Shown: piece after piece, positions 23,306-34,439 of the stretch
Position numbering within the stretch: position 1 is the stretch's first letter
Layout: the number at the start of each line of letters is the position of its first letter
DNA from: Inia geoffrensis
Taxonomy: Eukaryota; Chordata; Mammalia; Artiodactyla; Iniidae
Reading direction: 5' to 3'
DNA: 64,000 nt
Assembly: GCA_036417435.1 (NCBI GenBank)
Contig: CM070907.1
Span: forward strand, 60,620,001-60,684,000
Translations under genes and position numbers: made by a program
The notes under the pieces: model-generated
Told to the model about the DNA's origin: nothing
The model's database searches: none
Seen by the model: the letters and a program-made list of their open reading frames with translations, nothing else

Positions 23306-23955
23306 TTAGGAAAAAAACAAGCAAATAAACAAACTTCAATAAAGGTTGAAAGAAAAAGACAAAGAAGCCATATTTCACTAATTTGAAAAAAAGTAACTTA
23401 CTGTTAAATTTCACAAACAATTCAATCCATTTAGTAAATATTTTTGAACATATAAATGAATAATTGAATGAATAAATGATTCCAACAAACACTTACTGAT
23501 TTCCTACAAGGCACAGCATCAAGAAACTAAGGTTATAGAGAATTTACATCGATTTAATTGAGAATTTGCCTTTAGAACCACAATCTTAAAACTGCAGATA
23601 ACTATGACCCATAGTCCATGAAAAAAGGTACTAAGAAATGTCATTCTCATACGGACCAAAAGAAGCTGGAATTACTGTTGTTCTTAAGTCAAAACTGTTA
23701 GAGGGACACTCAGAGCAGTAGGCAGATGACCAAGAGCACCCGATAAATGGAAGCTGAGGGAAGAGGGAGTCTCAAAGAAAAGATGAGTAAGACTTCCAAA
23801 GGAAGCAGAAATCTAAGAGAACAAAGGCTAACTTAGTAACTCGGAGTTTGCTGATGAACTTCACTAGAATGGTGAGGAAAGAAACCAAGTCGCATAAGGC
23901 GTTTGGATGAATGGGTTAAAGAGGAAGAGAAGGCAGTCTGTTAAGAAGTTTGGGG
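23306..23955. other. Unassigned sequence
   Basis: No gene recognised. About 23460-23520 carries 'aacaaacacttactgatttcctacaaggcac', like the 5' part of the ancient repeat. About 23700-23950 has a similar purine-rich style, but family membership is unproven. Confidence 0.35.
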
Positions 23956-24162
23956 GACTTCGCTGGTGGTGCAGTGGTTGAGAGTCCACCTGCTGATGCA
24001 GAGGACACGGGTTCGTGCCCTGGTCCGGGAAGATCCCACATGCCGCGGAGCGGCTGGGCCCATGAGCCATGGCCGCTGAGCCTGCGCGTCCGGAGCCTGT
24101 GCTCCGCAACAGGAGAGGCCACAACAGTGAGAGGCCCGCGTACCGCAAAAACAAACAAAAAA
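23956..24162 (+). mobile_element. CHR SINE, short type
   Basis: gacttcgctggtggtgcagtgg start and A-rich end. The 10-bp TSD aagtttgggg (23946-23955, 24163-24172) is perfect. Several CpG-decay changes. Confidence 0.93.
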
Positions 24163-24172
24163 AAGTTTGGGG

Positions 24173-24570
24173 ATAAAAAGGAGAGGGAAAGAACAGCAGC
24201 CTGATGAGGAGAAGCAGAAGGACCACTGACAAGTATAGAAGGTTAAGGAGCAGGAGACAAAAGAAAAAGAGAAACTGGAGACAAAAGACAGATGGAGGCG
24301 ATAGAAGAAATAGGAGGACCAGACCCAAGGAAGTCACGACAGGAGGGACAGAAGGCATAGGGAAAGGCTACCCTTGGGAAAGGAGAGGTCACCTTCTGCT
24401 CTGGGACAGGAATCAAGGAGGAGAAACTGGTGTATGGACATTCTGAAAGAGACTCCAAATCAAGCTGGATGAATACAGAGTGATCAAGTTAGATAACACC
24501 ATTTTGAAATCAGTATCAAAATGACATTGATTTTCTTAATACTCAAAAATTAGTATTACAAAAGATAACC
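24173..24570. other. Purine-rich unassigned sequence
   Basis: 'gaagcagaagg', 'ggagacaaaagaaaaagag'-type purine strings give long open frames on both strands with biased composition. No domain is recognised. Confidence 0.4.
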
Positions 24571-24887
24571 CGGACTTCCCTGGTGGCGCAGTGGTTGAGA
24601 ATCTGCCTGCTAATGCAGGGGACACGGGTTCAAGCCCTGGTCTGGGAGGATCCCACATGCCGTGGAGCAGCTAGGCCCGTGAGCCACAACTACTGAGCCT
24701 GCGCGTCTGGAACCTGTGCTCCACAACAAGAGAGGCCACGACAGTGAGAGGCCCACGCACCGCGATGAAGAGTGGCTCCCGCTCGCCCCAACTAGAGAAA
24801 GACCTCGCACAGAAACGAAGACCCAACACAGCAAAAATTAATTAATTAATTAATCAACTCCTACCCCCAACATCTTCTTTAAAAAAA
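24571..24887 (+). mobile_element. CHR-2 SINE, long type, with extra 3' segment
   Basis: Full-length long CHR: Pol III head, 'gctcgccccaactagagaaa', 'agacccaacacagcaaaaa', then a (TTAA)n tail at 24838-24854. About 27 bp of non-SINE sequence (24855-24880) and an A10 run follow before the TSD. The TSD aaaagataacc (24560-24570, 24888-24898) encloses both SINE and extra segment, so the extra DNA entered with the SINE. Confidence 0.9.
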
Positions 24888-24979
24888 AAAAGATAACCAT
24901 CATTTTGATATAAGTTCTCTATGGTTAAAAATCAGACTTCCTGAGATATGCTTATATTCTGTTTCTTAACCTGGGTACT

Positions 24980-25075
24980 GTAACTCTGGTATGTTCAGTT
25001 TGAAAACTCCATCAAGCTATATGCTTATACATGCACTTTTCTGTATGTACATTATACTTTAATAAAGTTGTTATA
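24980..25075 (+). mobile_element. Old L1 3' end
   Basis: 'tttgaaaactccatcaagct', 'tgcacttttctgtatgtaca', 'actttaataaagttgtt': typical end of an L1M 3' UTR. Confidence 0.7.
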
Positions 25076-25618
25076 AACCAATCATTAACTCAGAATCACC
25101 ACTCCTGTTCTCTGTTCAGTTTTTAAAAGAGTAACTCAAACTCAAACTATATATTCCTTCTGACAGTCAAGATTCCTTACTATTCTTTTAGATTTTCCAT
25201 AGCACTAAATTCAAGATTAGATACACAGCAGGTATCTAATAAATACATGTTGATGTGATTGAAAAACTTTAGCACCCAATGTTCAGATTTAATACAAATC
25301 TATCTATAGGAAATGGCACCTTTAGGATTGCAAGATCTTGCAGACCCTACCTTAGCCAAGTGATTACACGGAATATCACCAATAATGGGGTAAACCAACA
25401 TTATGTGCCTCCCCTTGTGAAGCAGTGGGAAATAAACAACATCAACTATTTAGAATTCTTGCCAAAAATGGCTAACCCGAATATAATCATGGAGAAATAA
25501 TTAGAAATTCGGATTGTGAGATATTCTTAAGAAAACAGGCCTGGGATCTTAAAAATATCAGTGTCATAAAACACAAAAAAGAGGAAGGGAGAATCATAGA
25601 TTAAAAGAGACTCAAAGG
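25076..25618. other. Unassigned sequence
   Basis: No gene recognised. A frame of 73 codons at 25279-25500 has no known domain and no clear splice context. Confidence 0.35.
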
Positions 25619-26128
25619 GGACTTCACTGGTGGCACAATGGTTAAGAATCTGCTTGCCTGGGGCTTTCCTGGTGGCGCAGTGGTTGAGAGTCCGCCTGCC
25701 GACGCAGGGGACGGTGGTTCATGCCCCGGTCCCGGAGGATCCCACATGCGCGGAGCAGCTGGGCCTGTGACCCGTGGCCACTGATCCTGTGCGTCTGGAG
25801 CCTGTGCTCCGCAGCGGGAGAGGCCGCAGCAGTGAGAGGCCCGCGTACTGCAAAAAAAAAAAAAACGAATCCGCCTGCCAATGCAGAGCACATGGGTTCG
25901 AGCCCTGGTCCAGGAAGATCCCACATGCCGCCAAGCAACTAAGCCCAAGCACCACAACTACTGAGCCCATGTGCCACAACTACTGAAGCCCACGCGCGTA
26001 GAGCCCGCGCACCACAACGAAGAGTAGCCCCCGCTCACCGCAACTAGAGAAAGCCCATGCGCAGCAACAAAGACCCAACACAGCCAAAAAATAAATAAAT
26101 AAATTTTAAAAATAAAAATAAAAAAATA
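25619..26128 (+). mobile_element. CHR-2 SINE, long type, interrupted by another SINE
   Basis: The outer element starts ggacttcactggtggcacaatg at 25619 and is cut at 25658. It continues at 25867 with 'gaatccgcctgccaatgcag' and runs to 'agacccaacacagcc' and an (AATA)n tail. Only a weak outer TSD (agagact) is visible. Confidence 0.9.
25659..25866 (+). mobile_element. CHR SINE, short type, nested
   Basis: A complete short A-tailed CHR inserted inside the head of a long CHR. The TSD lies within the host SINE: gaatctgcttgcc (25646-25658) and gaatccgcctgcc (25867-25879). Nesting shows that the short type moved after the long copy was in place. Confidence 0.92.
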
Positions 26129-26285
26129 AGAGAGACTTACAGAGAGAGACACAGAGAGAGAAAGACTAAAGATACATACCTAAATTTAATGCATAGCCCT
26201 TGATTAGCTCTTGGATTAAAAACAATTAACTGTTATCAGCATTATAAAATTAACAATATTATTACTATTATTTGGACAATAGGGG

Positions 26286-26770
26286 TGTGACAGTTTGCTT
26301 GCAAAAATGCCTGCACTTGCTCGTTCCCCTGTATCCATGCCCTTGAGCAATATGACTTTGCAGCACCTCCCTTTAAAAGGAGCTTGTGCCTTGCTTTGGC
26401 AAAAAGACTGCAACAGAAGTTATGCTCTGCCAGCTCCAAGCCTAAGCCTCAAAAGGCTTTGCACACTTCCACTCTCTCTCAGAATCTGCCTGTGTGCCAT
26501 GGATAAGTCTGGGCTGTACTGCTGGAGGCTGAGAGACCCTCTAGAGTAGAGACCAGCCATCCAAACTGAGGCAACATAGACCAGCCAGCCCCTCGTGGAT
26601 CCAGCACAGATTGCAGATTTTGAGGGGGCCCAGCCAAGGTCAGCTGAGCCTGATCCACATTAGAAGAACCATCCCGTTGACCCACAGAATTATGAGCATT
26701 AATTAATAGTAGTTGTTTTAAGCCACAAAGTTTTGGCAGGATTTATTATGCAGTGAAAGGTAACTGATCA
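26286..26770 (+). mobile_element. MaLR LTR (MLT1-like)
   Basis: It runs from tgtgacagtttgc to aactgatca (TG...CA). The 3' half is typical: 'tgacccacagaattatgagc', 'gttgttttaagccacaaag', 'ttttggcaggatttatta', 'gaaaggtaactgatca'. Ancient solo LTR, no coding. Confidence 0.7.
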
Positions 26771-27285
26771 AAAGTGAGATTTAGGGCTTCCCTGGTGGCG
26801 CAGTGGTTAAGAGTCCGCTTGCCGATGCAAGGGACACAGGTTCGTGCCCTGGTCTGGGAAGATCCCACATGCCGCGGAGCAGCTAGGCCCGTGAGCCATG
26901 GCCGCTGAGCCTGCGCGTCCAGAGCCTGTGCTCCGCAACAGGAGAGGCCACAACAGTGAGAGGCCCGCGTACCGCAAAAAAAAAAAAAAGTGAGATTTAA
27001 ATATAGACTGTATATTAGACAATATTAGGGAATCAATGTAAGTTTCTAGGGCATGATAATGGTATTGTGGTTACGCAGAAGGATGTCCTTATACTTAGGT
27101 GATAAATACTGACAATATTTAGAGACCAAGTATGATGATGTCTGCCCGCCCAAAACATAAATCTGCATATACAGAGAAAGCAAATGTGGCAAAATGTTAA
27201 CAATTAGTAAATCTAAGAGTTTTTGAATGTTCTTTGCACTAATCTGTTCATTTGAAATTTTTCAAAATAAAAAGTTAGAAAGAAA
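26771..27285 (+). mobile_element. Old L1 (L1M) 3' UTR, split by a SINE
   Basis: 'atagactgtatattagac', 'gataatggtattgtggttac', 'gtgatgtctg'-like, 'gcaaatgtggcaaaatgtta', 'gaaatttttcaaaataaaaa'. It is the same 3' UTR family as the element at 44240-45100. Confidence 0.8.
26784..26986 (+). mobile_element. Young CHR SINE, short type
   Basis: gggcttccctggtggcgcag start and A-tail. The 13-bp TSD aaagtgagattta (26771-26783, 26987-26999) is perfect. Confidence 0.95.
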
Positions 27286-27553
27286 AATTAACCACCTATC
27301 TCCAGAACATGGTGACATTAAATATTTATCTGGTAACCCAGCACACCACTATGTAGTGAACAGATCCTTCTCATCCTTTTTTTGCCATCCTCTGCCTCCC
27401 ATCCCTTTAAACAGATAGAGACCACTGTTGTTGAAGGGGGAGACAGAACAGATAGAAACTGCAGTAAACCAGGGGTACTGCAGTTTAAAAGTAGCAAGCA
27501 ATCCCTAAGTGAGGTTTTCTCCCTGATATAATCAGAAAAAAATTGTGGCAAAG
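27286..27553. other. Unassigned sequence
   Basis: No gene or repeat recognised. Confidence 0.4.
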
Positions 27554-27758
27554 TCTTCCCTGGTGGCGCAATGGTTGAGAGTCGTCTGCCGATGCAGGGG
27601 ACACGGGTTCGTGCCCCAGTCCGGGAAGATCCCACATGCCGCGGAGCGGCTGGGCCCGTGAGTCATGGCTGCTGAACCTGCGTGTCCGGAGCCTGTGCTC
27701 CGCAACGGGAGAGGCCACAACAGTGAGAGGTCCGCGTACCGCAAAAAAAAAAAAAAAA
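27554..27758 (+). mobile_element. CHR SINE, short type
   Basis: tcttccctggtggcgcaatgg start and A17 tail. Imperfect TSD aattgtggcaaag and aatttgtggcaag around it. Confidence 0.92.
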
Positions 27759-27770
27759 ATTTGTGGCAAG

Positions 27771-29054
27771 TTGGCTAAAGCATGAAAAGAAAAAAAGCTG
27801 TGGCAAAAACCATGGGCAGGTCTTTGAATTATTTTGTGTTAGAAACAAATATCACATGTTTCTCTATTTTAAGGGATTTCTCAAATGCCTACAAATGAGA
27901 AAAGTATCTTGTATTACATCTCTTCCCCCTGGAAATCCCTCAGGATTCTTATCAATAGAGTGGAAATGTGTTTTTTCACAACCAGATGAAAGTCTCCTTT
28001 ATTTAATTTGAATTTTCCCCCAAATGATATGCAGCAATTATTAATGCTGTGTGTTGACTTATATGAACCAACCCAGGGACCTAGGTTCAAAGGATATGGC
28101 TTTCTGAGATGAAGTCCAAGGACCTCAGCTTTCCTGTACCATATAGAGGATGTCTGCCTACAATGAACAGCAAACAAAGCCCACACTGTTCTTTACATAA
28201 AAACAGTAATCTAGGTAGAGTGATTAATTTTTTAGAACAATCTCTACAAATCTATTAAAATATCTTCGACTTCAGAAAACTCCATTCAAGCATTCCCATG
28301 TGTTACCATTGTCAGGTAAGAAAAACATTCAATTTATATAAGAAAGGAAAGAAAATGTCTCAAGGTACTGTACCTTTAATGAGTTGTTGTTCTCATCCAT
28401 CAAAACTGAAAGTTTAATGCAGCAAAAATATTTGTTTTAGGCATTATTTGACTCAAAGCCAAATCCATGCCCACTTTTTCTTACAGAATCCCTCAGTTCT
28501 CTAACCCACAAACCCCAGGATGTCTCAGACTATAGTTTGAAACTAGAACTTTAAATTAAAATGGTTGTGCAAAAGGAAGAAGGTACCACATACAGACAGC
28601 ATCTTCCAGTGGCTCCACAAACTTCACCCGAATTACAGAAAACAACCAGGCTGTCATGTCTTCAAGGGACCTTTGATGTTAAAAGAGAATTCTGTGCACA
28701 TTAATTCTCAAAATTGTTCACTGACATTGTAAAGACAGCTGCAGAATGATGGGCTTCCCTGGCCCACATTTGCATATTAGCATATGTGTCTGGTAGAAGG
28801 ACTAGACATCAGCAGACCTGGGCGTGGGTCCCACTTAGCCACAGTCCCCATTTACTTGTTACTGGAAGTGTTAACTGCTTAAAGCATGGGTTGATTGATA
28901 TAGACTCGTTGATTCATTCATTGAGAAAACATCTGCTGAGGAAATTTTACATGCCAAACCCAGAATGGGGAAACAGAGATGAAGGGGACATGGCCCCACA
29001 AGGAGCTCATAAGCTAATGGAGAAGCACAGTCCAAACACTTAGACAAGCTGGAG
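27771..29054. other. Mostly unique sequence
   Basis: No exon recognised. About 28905-29045 ('gattcattcattgagaaaac', 'cacaaggagctcataagcta') resembles the 5' part of the ancient repeat seen at 8316 and 21300. Confidence 0.4.
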
Positions 29055-29300
29055 TAAAGGGCTCTGAGCAGGTTAAGCACTTGAGCCTGGACTTGAATCC
29101 TGGCTCTACCACTTGGCTGGGTGAATTTGGGCAAATTTATTTAATCTCTTCAAGCTTAGTTCCCTGAGCTGTAAAGTGGGGACAGTAATCATATCTCTTA
29201 CATTGAGTTACTGTCAGAATTAAGTGAGATAATATATATTACTATACATGTCAGTAAACTTTCAGTAAATGTTGGCTATGATTATTATTATTTATTATTA
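29055..29300 (+). mobile_element. MIR, plus strand
   Basis: 'acttgaatcctggctctacc', 'gggtgaatttgggcaaattt', 'gctgtaaagtggggacagta', 'gagataatatatattac', 'cagtaaatgttggctatgat': nearly complete. Confidence 0.85.
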
Positions 29301-29790
29301 TCTGGGTGGTTATACTAGATATCTTTTTAGGTCCTTTATAACCCTGAGATTCTATTAATTAGCTGTGACCCAGAGTAAGAAATTTAACTTCTCTGGGCCT
29401 CACACTCTTTATCTGTTAAATGAAAGGGTATAGCTAAGGGACCTCTAAAATCCCTTCCAGCACTAGAATATTAAAAGGCTCTATGACTGATCTTATATGA
29501 TTTCATATGTGTCTCAGTAACACTGCTTAGATAAACTGGTACAACAAATAAACCATCTTTCTCTGAGTCGTTTTTCACTTTTGTTCCTTTAATCTCATAA
29601 CCTACCTATGCATATATAGGATGTGCACAAGGTATCAGTCCCCAGAGAGAAAAATAGGCAAGGGCAAGGGAAGCCAGGTCCCTGTCCCCTTCCTTTAGGC
29701 TAGGTAGTGGTTTCCAAAATACAAGTGTGGGAGGAGCATTGAATGGATTCATTCATTCATCCACACAAGCATCCCACATACTGAGGGAAG
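29301..29790. other. Unassigned; ancient-repeat-like at the start
   Basis: About 29340-29470 ('agctgtgacccagagtaag', 'ctctgggcctcaca', 'gggacctctaaaatccct', 'tccagcactag') is ancient MIR/L3-like text. No gene. Confidence 0.4.
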
Positions 29791-29970
29791 AGAGCCTTCC
29801 TGTGCTCCCGTGGCACCCACAACTTGTCCCCATATGCTGCTCTCCACACTGCCATCTTATCTGCCTGCACCAGCAACTAAATTGATTGAGGGCTGGGACT
29901 TTGTCATGCTAACTTCGCATCCTCAGTCCCAAACACAGTGCCTGGAAGGTGGCAGACACCTAATGACTTA
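29791..29970 (+). mobile_element. L2 3' end, plus strand
   Basis: 'gagggctgggactttgtcat', 'cctcagtcccaaacacagtg', 'cctggaaggtggcagacacc' is the L2 3' end order. Confidence 0.6.
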
Positions 29971-30832
29971 ATTAACTAAAATTCAAACTTCCCTCAAAAC
30001 CAAAACTATACCTTTGCAAAGTTACTAGGCATTTTGAGATGTGGGCCTGAACCCCTGGGGATTCTTTACAAAGGGTCACCAATCTAGTAGTGTCAAGAAA
30101 TAGCTGTGTGACCCTGGGTGGGAGGGGGAGGGGGGAGACACGCAGTGGGAAGATCATTTCAGTTTCCTCTTTGATAAAATGAGGGAAATGGATTAGATCA
30201 GAGGTTGGCAAACTATGACTCCTGGGCCAAATCCAGCCTATGGTCCCCCCAGTTTGGAGTGATTTTTACATTTTTAAAGGGTTATGAAGCAAATAAAGAA
30301 TAATGTGCGTCAGAGACCCCCCCCTAAGCCAATGCAGTTCTCTAAACAAAACATATTTACTTTCTGGTCCTTTAAAGCTTGCTGACCCTGGATTAGATGA
30401 GCTCTAAAGTCCCTTTAAACCCAGAAATGTTAGCATTCTAATTCTGCTCAATCAATCCCATTCTGGCTCTGCACACAGAGCATTCCCAAGTCTGAATCAG
30501 TACGCACAGCAGGAGCTCAATTGTTATTTGTCTAATTGAATAAACGGATTCTGCAGCAGTAACCCTAAGAACTAAATCCCCCACCAAGAGGGTACACTGG
30601 GTCAATGTGTATCAAGTGATACAACACGGGGACCATGGAGCAGTTCTACTGGCCCTTTGGATGACAGCGGCACCAAAAATGGCCCAGAGCTCAGATAACC
30701 AGGATTAAGATTCACCTTGTTCCACCAAATCAAAAATACACTTAACCGTCCCCTGAACAAACGCCTTGGGCAAATTGTAAAGCTGTCTAGAAGTAACTAT
30801 CAGAAACATAGATCATCTAAACAGATAATCTT
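29971..30832. other. Ancient repeat remnant and unassigned DNA
   Basis: 'tgtgtgaccctgggtggg', 'cagtttcctctttgataaaa', 'gattagatgagctctaaagt' is MIR/L3-like text interrupted by the hAT element at 30199-30390. The rest is unassigned. Confidence 0.45.
30199..30390. mobile_element. hAT-type nonautonomous DNA transposon
   Basis: 192-bp element with imperfect terminal inverted repeats: CAGAGGTTGGCAAACTAT on the left, and the complement of CAGGGTCAGCAAGCTTTA on the right. A perfect 8-bp target duplication, gattagat, is at 30191-30198 and 30391-30398. TIRs starting CA(G) with an 8-bp TSD are the hAT (Charlie/MER) signature. It has no transposase. Confidence 0.88.
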
Positions 30833-31052
30833 TTTTTTTTTTTTTTTTTTTTTTTTTTGCAGTACGGGTGTCTCACTGTTGTGGCCTCTCCCGTTGTGGA
30901 GCACAGGCTCCAGACGGATGCGCAGGCTCAGCGGCCATGGCTCACGGCCCTAGCCGCTCTGCGGCATGTGGGATCTTCCCGGACCGGGGCACGAACCCGT
31001 GTCCCCTGCATCGGCAGGCGGACTCTCAACCACTGCGCCATGAGGGAAGCCC
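30833..31052 (-). mobile_element. Young CHR SINE, short type, minus
   Basis: T26 tail on the plus strand, then reverse CHR ending 'gcgccatgagggaagccc'. The 16-bp TSD ctaaacagataatctt (30817-30832, 31053-31068) is perfect. Confidence 0.95.
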
Positions 31053-31180
31053 CTAAACAGATAATCTTAATAGCCATGGGCCCAAGAGAATAAATCCCAT
31101 CCAAAATAAGGCATATAGGATAATTTAGCTCCCAACATTCTGTTTCTCTTTTCCTCTCTTGTTAAGAATACACAATACCA

Positions 31181-31395
31181 GGACTTCCTTGGTGTTCCAG
31201 TGGGTAAGACTCCACGCTCCCACTGCTAGGGTTCAATCCCTGGTCGGGGAACTAGATCCCGCATGCCGCAACTAAGAGTTTGCATGCCACAACTAAGAAG
31301 TCTGCATGCCGCAACAAAGATTCTGCATGCTGCAACTAAGATCTGACGCGGCCAAAAATAAATAAATAATAAATTAATAAATTTAAAAAAAAAGA
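31181..31395 (+). mobile_element. CHR-1-type SINE with internal 21-22 bp repeats
   Basis: ggacttccttggtgttccag start, B-box-like 'gggttcaatccctgg', and tail 'gcggccaaaaataaataaat'. Four tandem units of about 21-22 bp, each beginning gcatgc, occupy 31261-31345 and expand the body. The 17-bp TSD aagaatacacaatacca (31164-31180, 31396-31412) is perfect. Confidence 0.93.
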
Positions 31396-31412
31396 AAGAA
31401 TACACAATACCA

Positions 31413-32315
31413 AAACAAACATTTATGTCAGGGCAGCCAGCCAAGGAGAGTCTAGAATATATGATCCTATTATCACTAATGGAAGTTGGAGCAAGGTAAC
31501 AGAGACAATAAGGCCTACCTCCACTCTCACTACACATACTTTTCCAAAATAAACAGCTAGCAGTTATTCTTTTAATGTTCCTTCTCTGTACACCCATAAA
31601 TCACTCCTGGGCATATACCTTTTGCTGGTTTCAAAGAGGGGGTTTCTCGTTTTTTCTTTTTTGTTTTTTCTTCCTTACCTTCACTCTTCCTCTTTCTGGA
31701 TGCTACCAAGGAGTCCTGAATGGACCTGGCGGTGCTTGTCTACAATCCCTCAGTTGAGCTTCTCCAGTCCACGTGCAATACACACAAACCCAACCTCCCT
31801 TGTCAGACTGTCCCTTAGGAAAAGCAAGTTGATCTGGAGATTCTGCCCTCTACATTCTCTGCTAAAGAAGCTACTTGGAGCTCTCTCTTCTCCCAGATGA
31901 CCAGAAAAGTCTGAAGGCGCCCACACCCAATAACGAGGTGGATTCATACATCTCACTCCCATTCCCACCCCCAGGCACCATGCTCCAAATATACTGGCCC
32001 GGAAGGTTAAAACAACAACAACCTGTATATCTCAATCCTTAATTCCAGGCTTTTCAGAAACCTGAGGAGAGAAGAATAGTTTATTTGGATTCTCTTCCTG
32101 ACACATTAGGTAAAAGCTTTTTCCAATAGCCAGAACAGACAGACAGACACTGACCCTCTGCTGGCCTCTGCATGAGCTACAAAAAATAAAAATAAAAAAA
32201 TAAAAAAAAATCCCATTCCTTCTCAGTCTTGTTGTTTTCATGCGTTTTTCAACCAATAAAAAGGGTTTAATCCCAGTTGGCATCTTTGCTTTAAAGATAA
32301 GAAGCCAACACTTGG
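31413..32315. other. Unassigned sequence, no gene
   Basis: Unique-looking. Frames of 60-92 codons at 31575-31900 carry no recognisable domain. An A/T-rich aaataaaaataaaaaa run lies near 32180. Confidence 0.4.
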
Positions 32316-32649
32316 GGACTTCCCTGGTAGCGCAGTGGTTAAGCGTTCACCTGCCAATGCAGGGAACATGGTTCGATCCCTGGTCCAGGAAGATCTCACA
32401 TGCCGCGGAGCAACTAAGCCCATGCGCCACAACTACTGAGCCTGCGCTCTAGAGCCCGCGAGCCACAACTACTGAAGCCCACTCACCTAGAGCCCGTGCT
32501 CCGCAAGAGGAGAAGACACCAAAATGAGAAGCCCGTGCACAGCAACAAAGAGTAGCCCCCACTTTCTCAACTAGAGAAAGCCTGTGCACAGCAATGAAGA
32601 CCCAACGCAGACAAAATAAATAAATAAAATAAATTTATTTTTAAAAAAA
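32316..32649 (+). mobile_element. CHR-2 SINE, long type
   Basis: ggacttccctggtagcgcag start, two 'ccacaactactga' body repeats, 'agacccaacgcagac' and an (AATA)n tail. The TSD gaagccaacacttgg (32301-32315) and gaatccaacacttgg (32650-32664) differ at one base. Confidence 0.93.
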
Positions 32650-32664
32650 GAATCCAACACTTGG

Positions 32665-33179
32665 ATTATATTATCGGAGCTCTAAGACCCTCCGCCCCCC
32701 ACAATGATCCCAGGGCCAAATAGCCTCACCCACATTTTCCCCAAATTCCATCACTGTAACCCCTGCTGCGGGACCCAGCACAGCCCTGAGCACCTGTTTC
32801 TGGCTCTTCTCCCTGCTGGAGCATGTGATTCAGAACCACTAGGGCCAAAAAAAAAAAAAAAAAAAATCATCACGTGGTTTTTAAAAAACCCCATGAAGGA
32901 GTCTAGGTAATTAATGTACAGAAATGCAGACTGACTGCCTCCACCATAAGATAAACTTGATATCTACTCACTCTGTCTCTATAAAAGGTTTCGCAGACTA
33001 TTCATTATCATTTGAACAAAGAAAAGAGACCCACATGTGCCTTTTGAAGGTAAAGTTTCATAGGAAGCTTGAGGTGATTCAAATAGGTGTTGGAAGACAC
33101 ATTGGACTACTCAGATATTATCATCAAGTATATATGAGAAAACTACATATTAATACTCAGAATACACTATTGCTTATTC
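32665..33179. other. Unassigned sequence with A20 run
   Basis: A ~20-A run lies at 32847-32866, with no recognised element or TSD. A CACGTG E-box follows at about 32871. No gene. Confidence 0.4.
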
Positions 33180-33710
33180 TTTTAACAGTGCACAATCATC
33201 TTAGTAAACATGGTACAACCATTCTCACTCCTCAAAGCAGAAATGACCATTTCCTCTACTTTGTGGGCCCACTGGACCCTGTAAGGATGTTAATAACAGG
33301 AACTGTGACTCTTTATTTACTCGTTTGTTTGTATGATCATCTCCCCACACCCCACTGCTTCCACTACCCCAGGCTGTAAGTCCCTTGAGGACAAGGACCC
33401 CATCATATTCTTTTTTAAAAAATATTTATTTATTTATTTGGCTGCATCAGGTCTTAGTTGCGGCATGGGGTACCTTTCGTTGTGGTGCACGGGCTTCTCT
33501 CTAATTGTGGCGCATGGGCTCTAGAGTGTGGGGACTTAGAGCATGTGGGCTCTTAGTTCCCCAACCAGGGATCAAACCCGTGTCCCCTGCACTGGAAGGC
33601 GGATTCTTAACCACTGGACCACCAGAGAAGTCCCCCATATTCTTTCTTGAGTCCTCAGTGCCCAATAGACTGCCTAGCACCCAGCAGGTACTTCATAACA
33701 CCAGGATGAA
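33180..33710 (+). mobile_element. L2 fragment split by a SINE
   Basis: 'gctgtaagtcccttgaggac', 'aaggaccccatcatattc' before the SINE and 'cttgagtcctcagtgcccaa', 'cctagcacccagcaggtact' after it form one L2 3' end. Confidence 0.7.
33414..33635 (-). mobile_element. CHR-1-type SINE, minus
   Basis: Reverse: aaatatttatttatttattt tail, 'cccaaccagggatcaaaccc', and 5' end 'accactggaccaccagagaa' then gtccc. The 10-bp TSD catattcttt is at 33404-33413 and 33636-33645. Confidence 0.92.
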
Positions 33711-34194
33711 AAGCAGGAGATGCAGTAGGTACTAAGAGAGCAGAAACTGAATCTGTCTTATTCGTTGTTACCTGGCCTATACATATTTTTTGAATGAATG
33801 GATATACCGAAGAAATAAAAGACCAGTGGTACTAGGGCATGAAAGTATAGAGCTTGGTTGTGGAGTAATAAATATCACCTTTCGTCAATTCTAAAAACAT
33901 GTTTTCTTACATTTTGACAGCTTAGAAATTAGGATACATTTTACAATGGATGGCATTTTGGCATTGTGTCATAGTTTATTTGGAACCTTCTCTTTCTTTC
34001 TCAGTGGTACATAGAATAGTCTTACACGTTCAAAAATAACAATGTCACAGATTCAGTGAAATACAATCATTTGATGTGGCTGCAGTAAGAAGGATTGGAA
34101 AGATGAGTGTAAAGTTGCACTGAATTTTCCACAAGAGTAGAAACAAAAAGAGAGCTTGGGACTTTTTAGTGGCTGGCAAGTGGAGTGGCTATTT
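33711..34194. other. Unassigned sequence
   Basis: No gene or repeat recognised. Confidence 0.4.
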
Positions 34195-34439
34195 CTTTCA
34201 GAATGACTGCCCCTTCTCTAAAAGCAGCCCAATGGCCAGTCTATGCTAAATAACCCTGTCCTTCTGCCTACCACTGATTGATCCAGCGGTGGTCACATGA
34301 TCCAAAGTGAGCCAATCATTATTACTCTGAGATTTTTTTTTTCTTTGATCCAAGCAATCTTTTCTGTCCACTGTCCCCTGTACAGAAGTTTGTGCCTTGT
34401 CTCATACTGTCTAGAGTGCCATAAATCAAATTCTCATCG

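Noticed and set aside
24204..24458. Overlapping 70-80 codon frames on both strands
   Set aside because: Purine-rich composition leaves both strands open. There is no recognisable protein.
28751..28763. gggcttccctgg resembling a CHR SINE start
   Set aside because: The match ends after 12 bases and no SINE body, tail or TSD follows.
31261..31345. Short direct repeats as a CRISPR array
   Set aside because: The units are contiguous, without unique spacers, and lie inside a SINE in a mammalian genome.
32847..32866. A20 run as a retrocopy tail
   Set aside because: No TSD or body could be supported. The similar 'agggcca' words nearby are too short.
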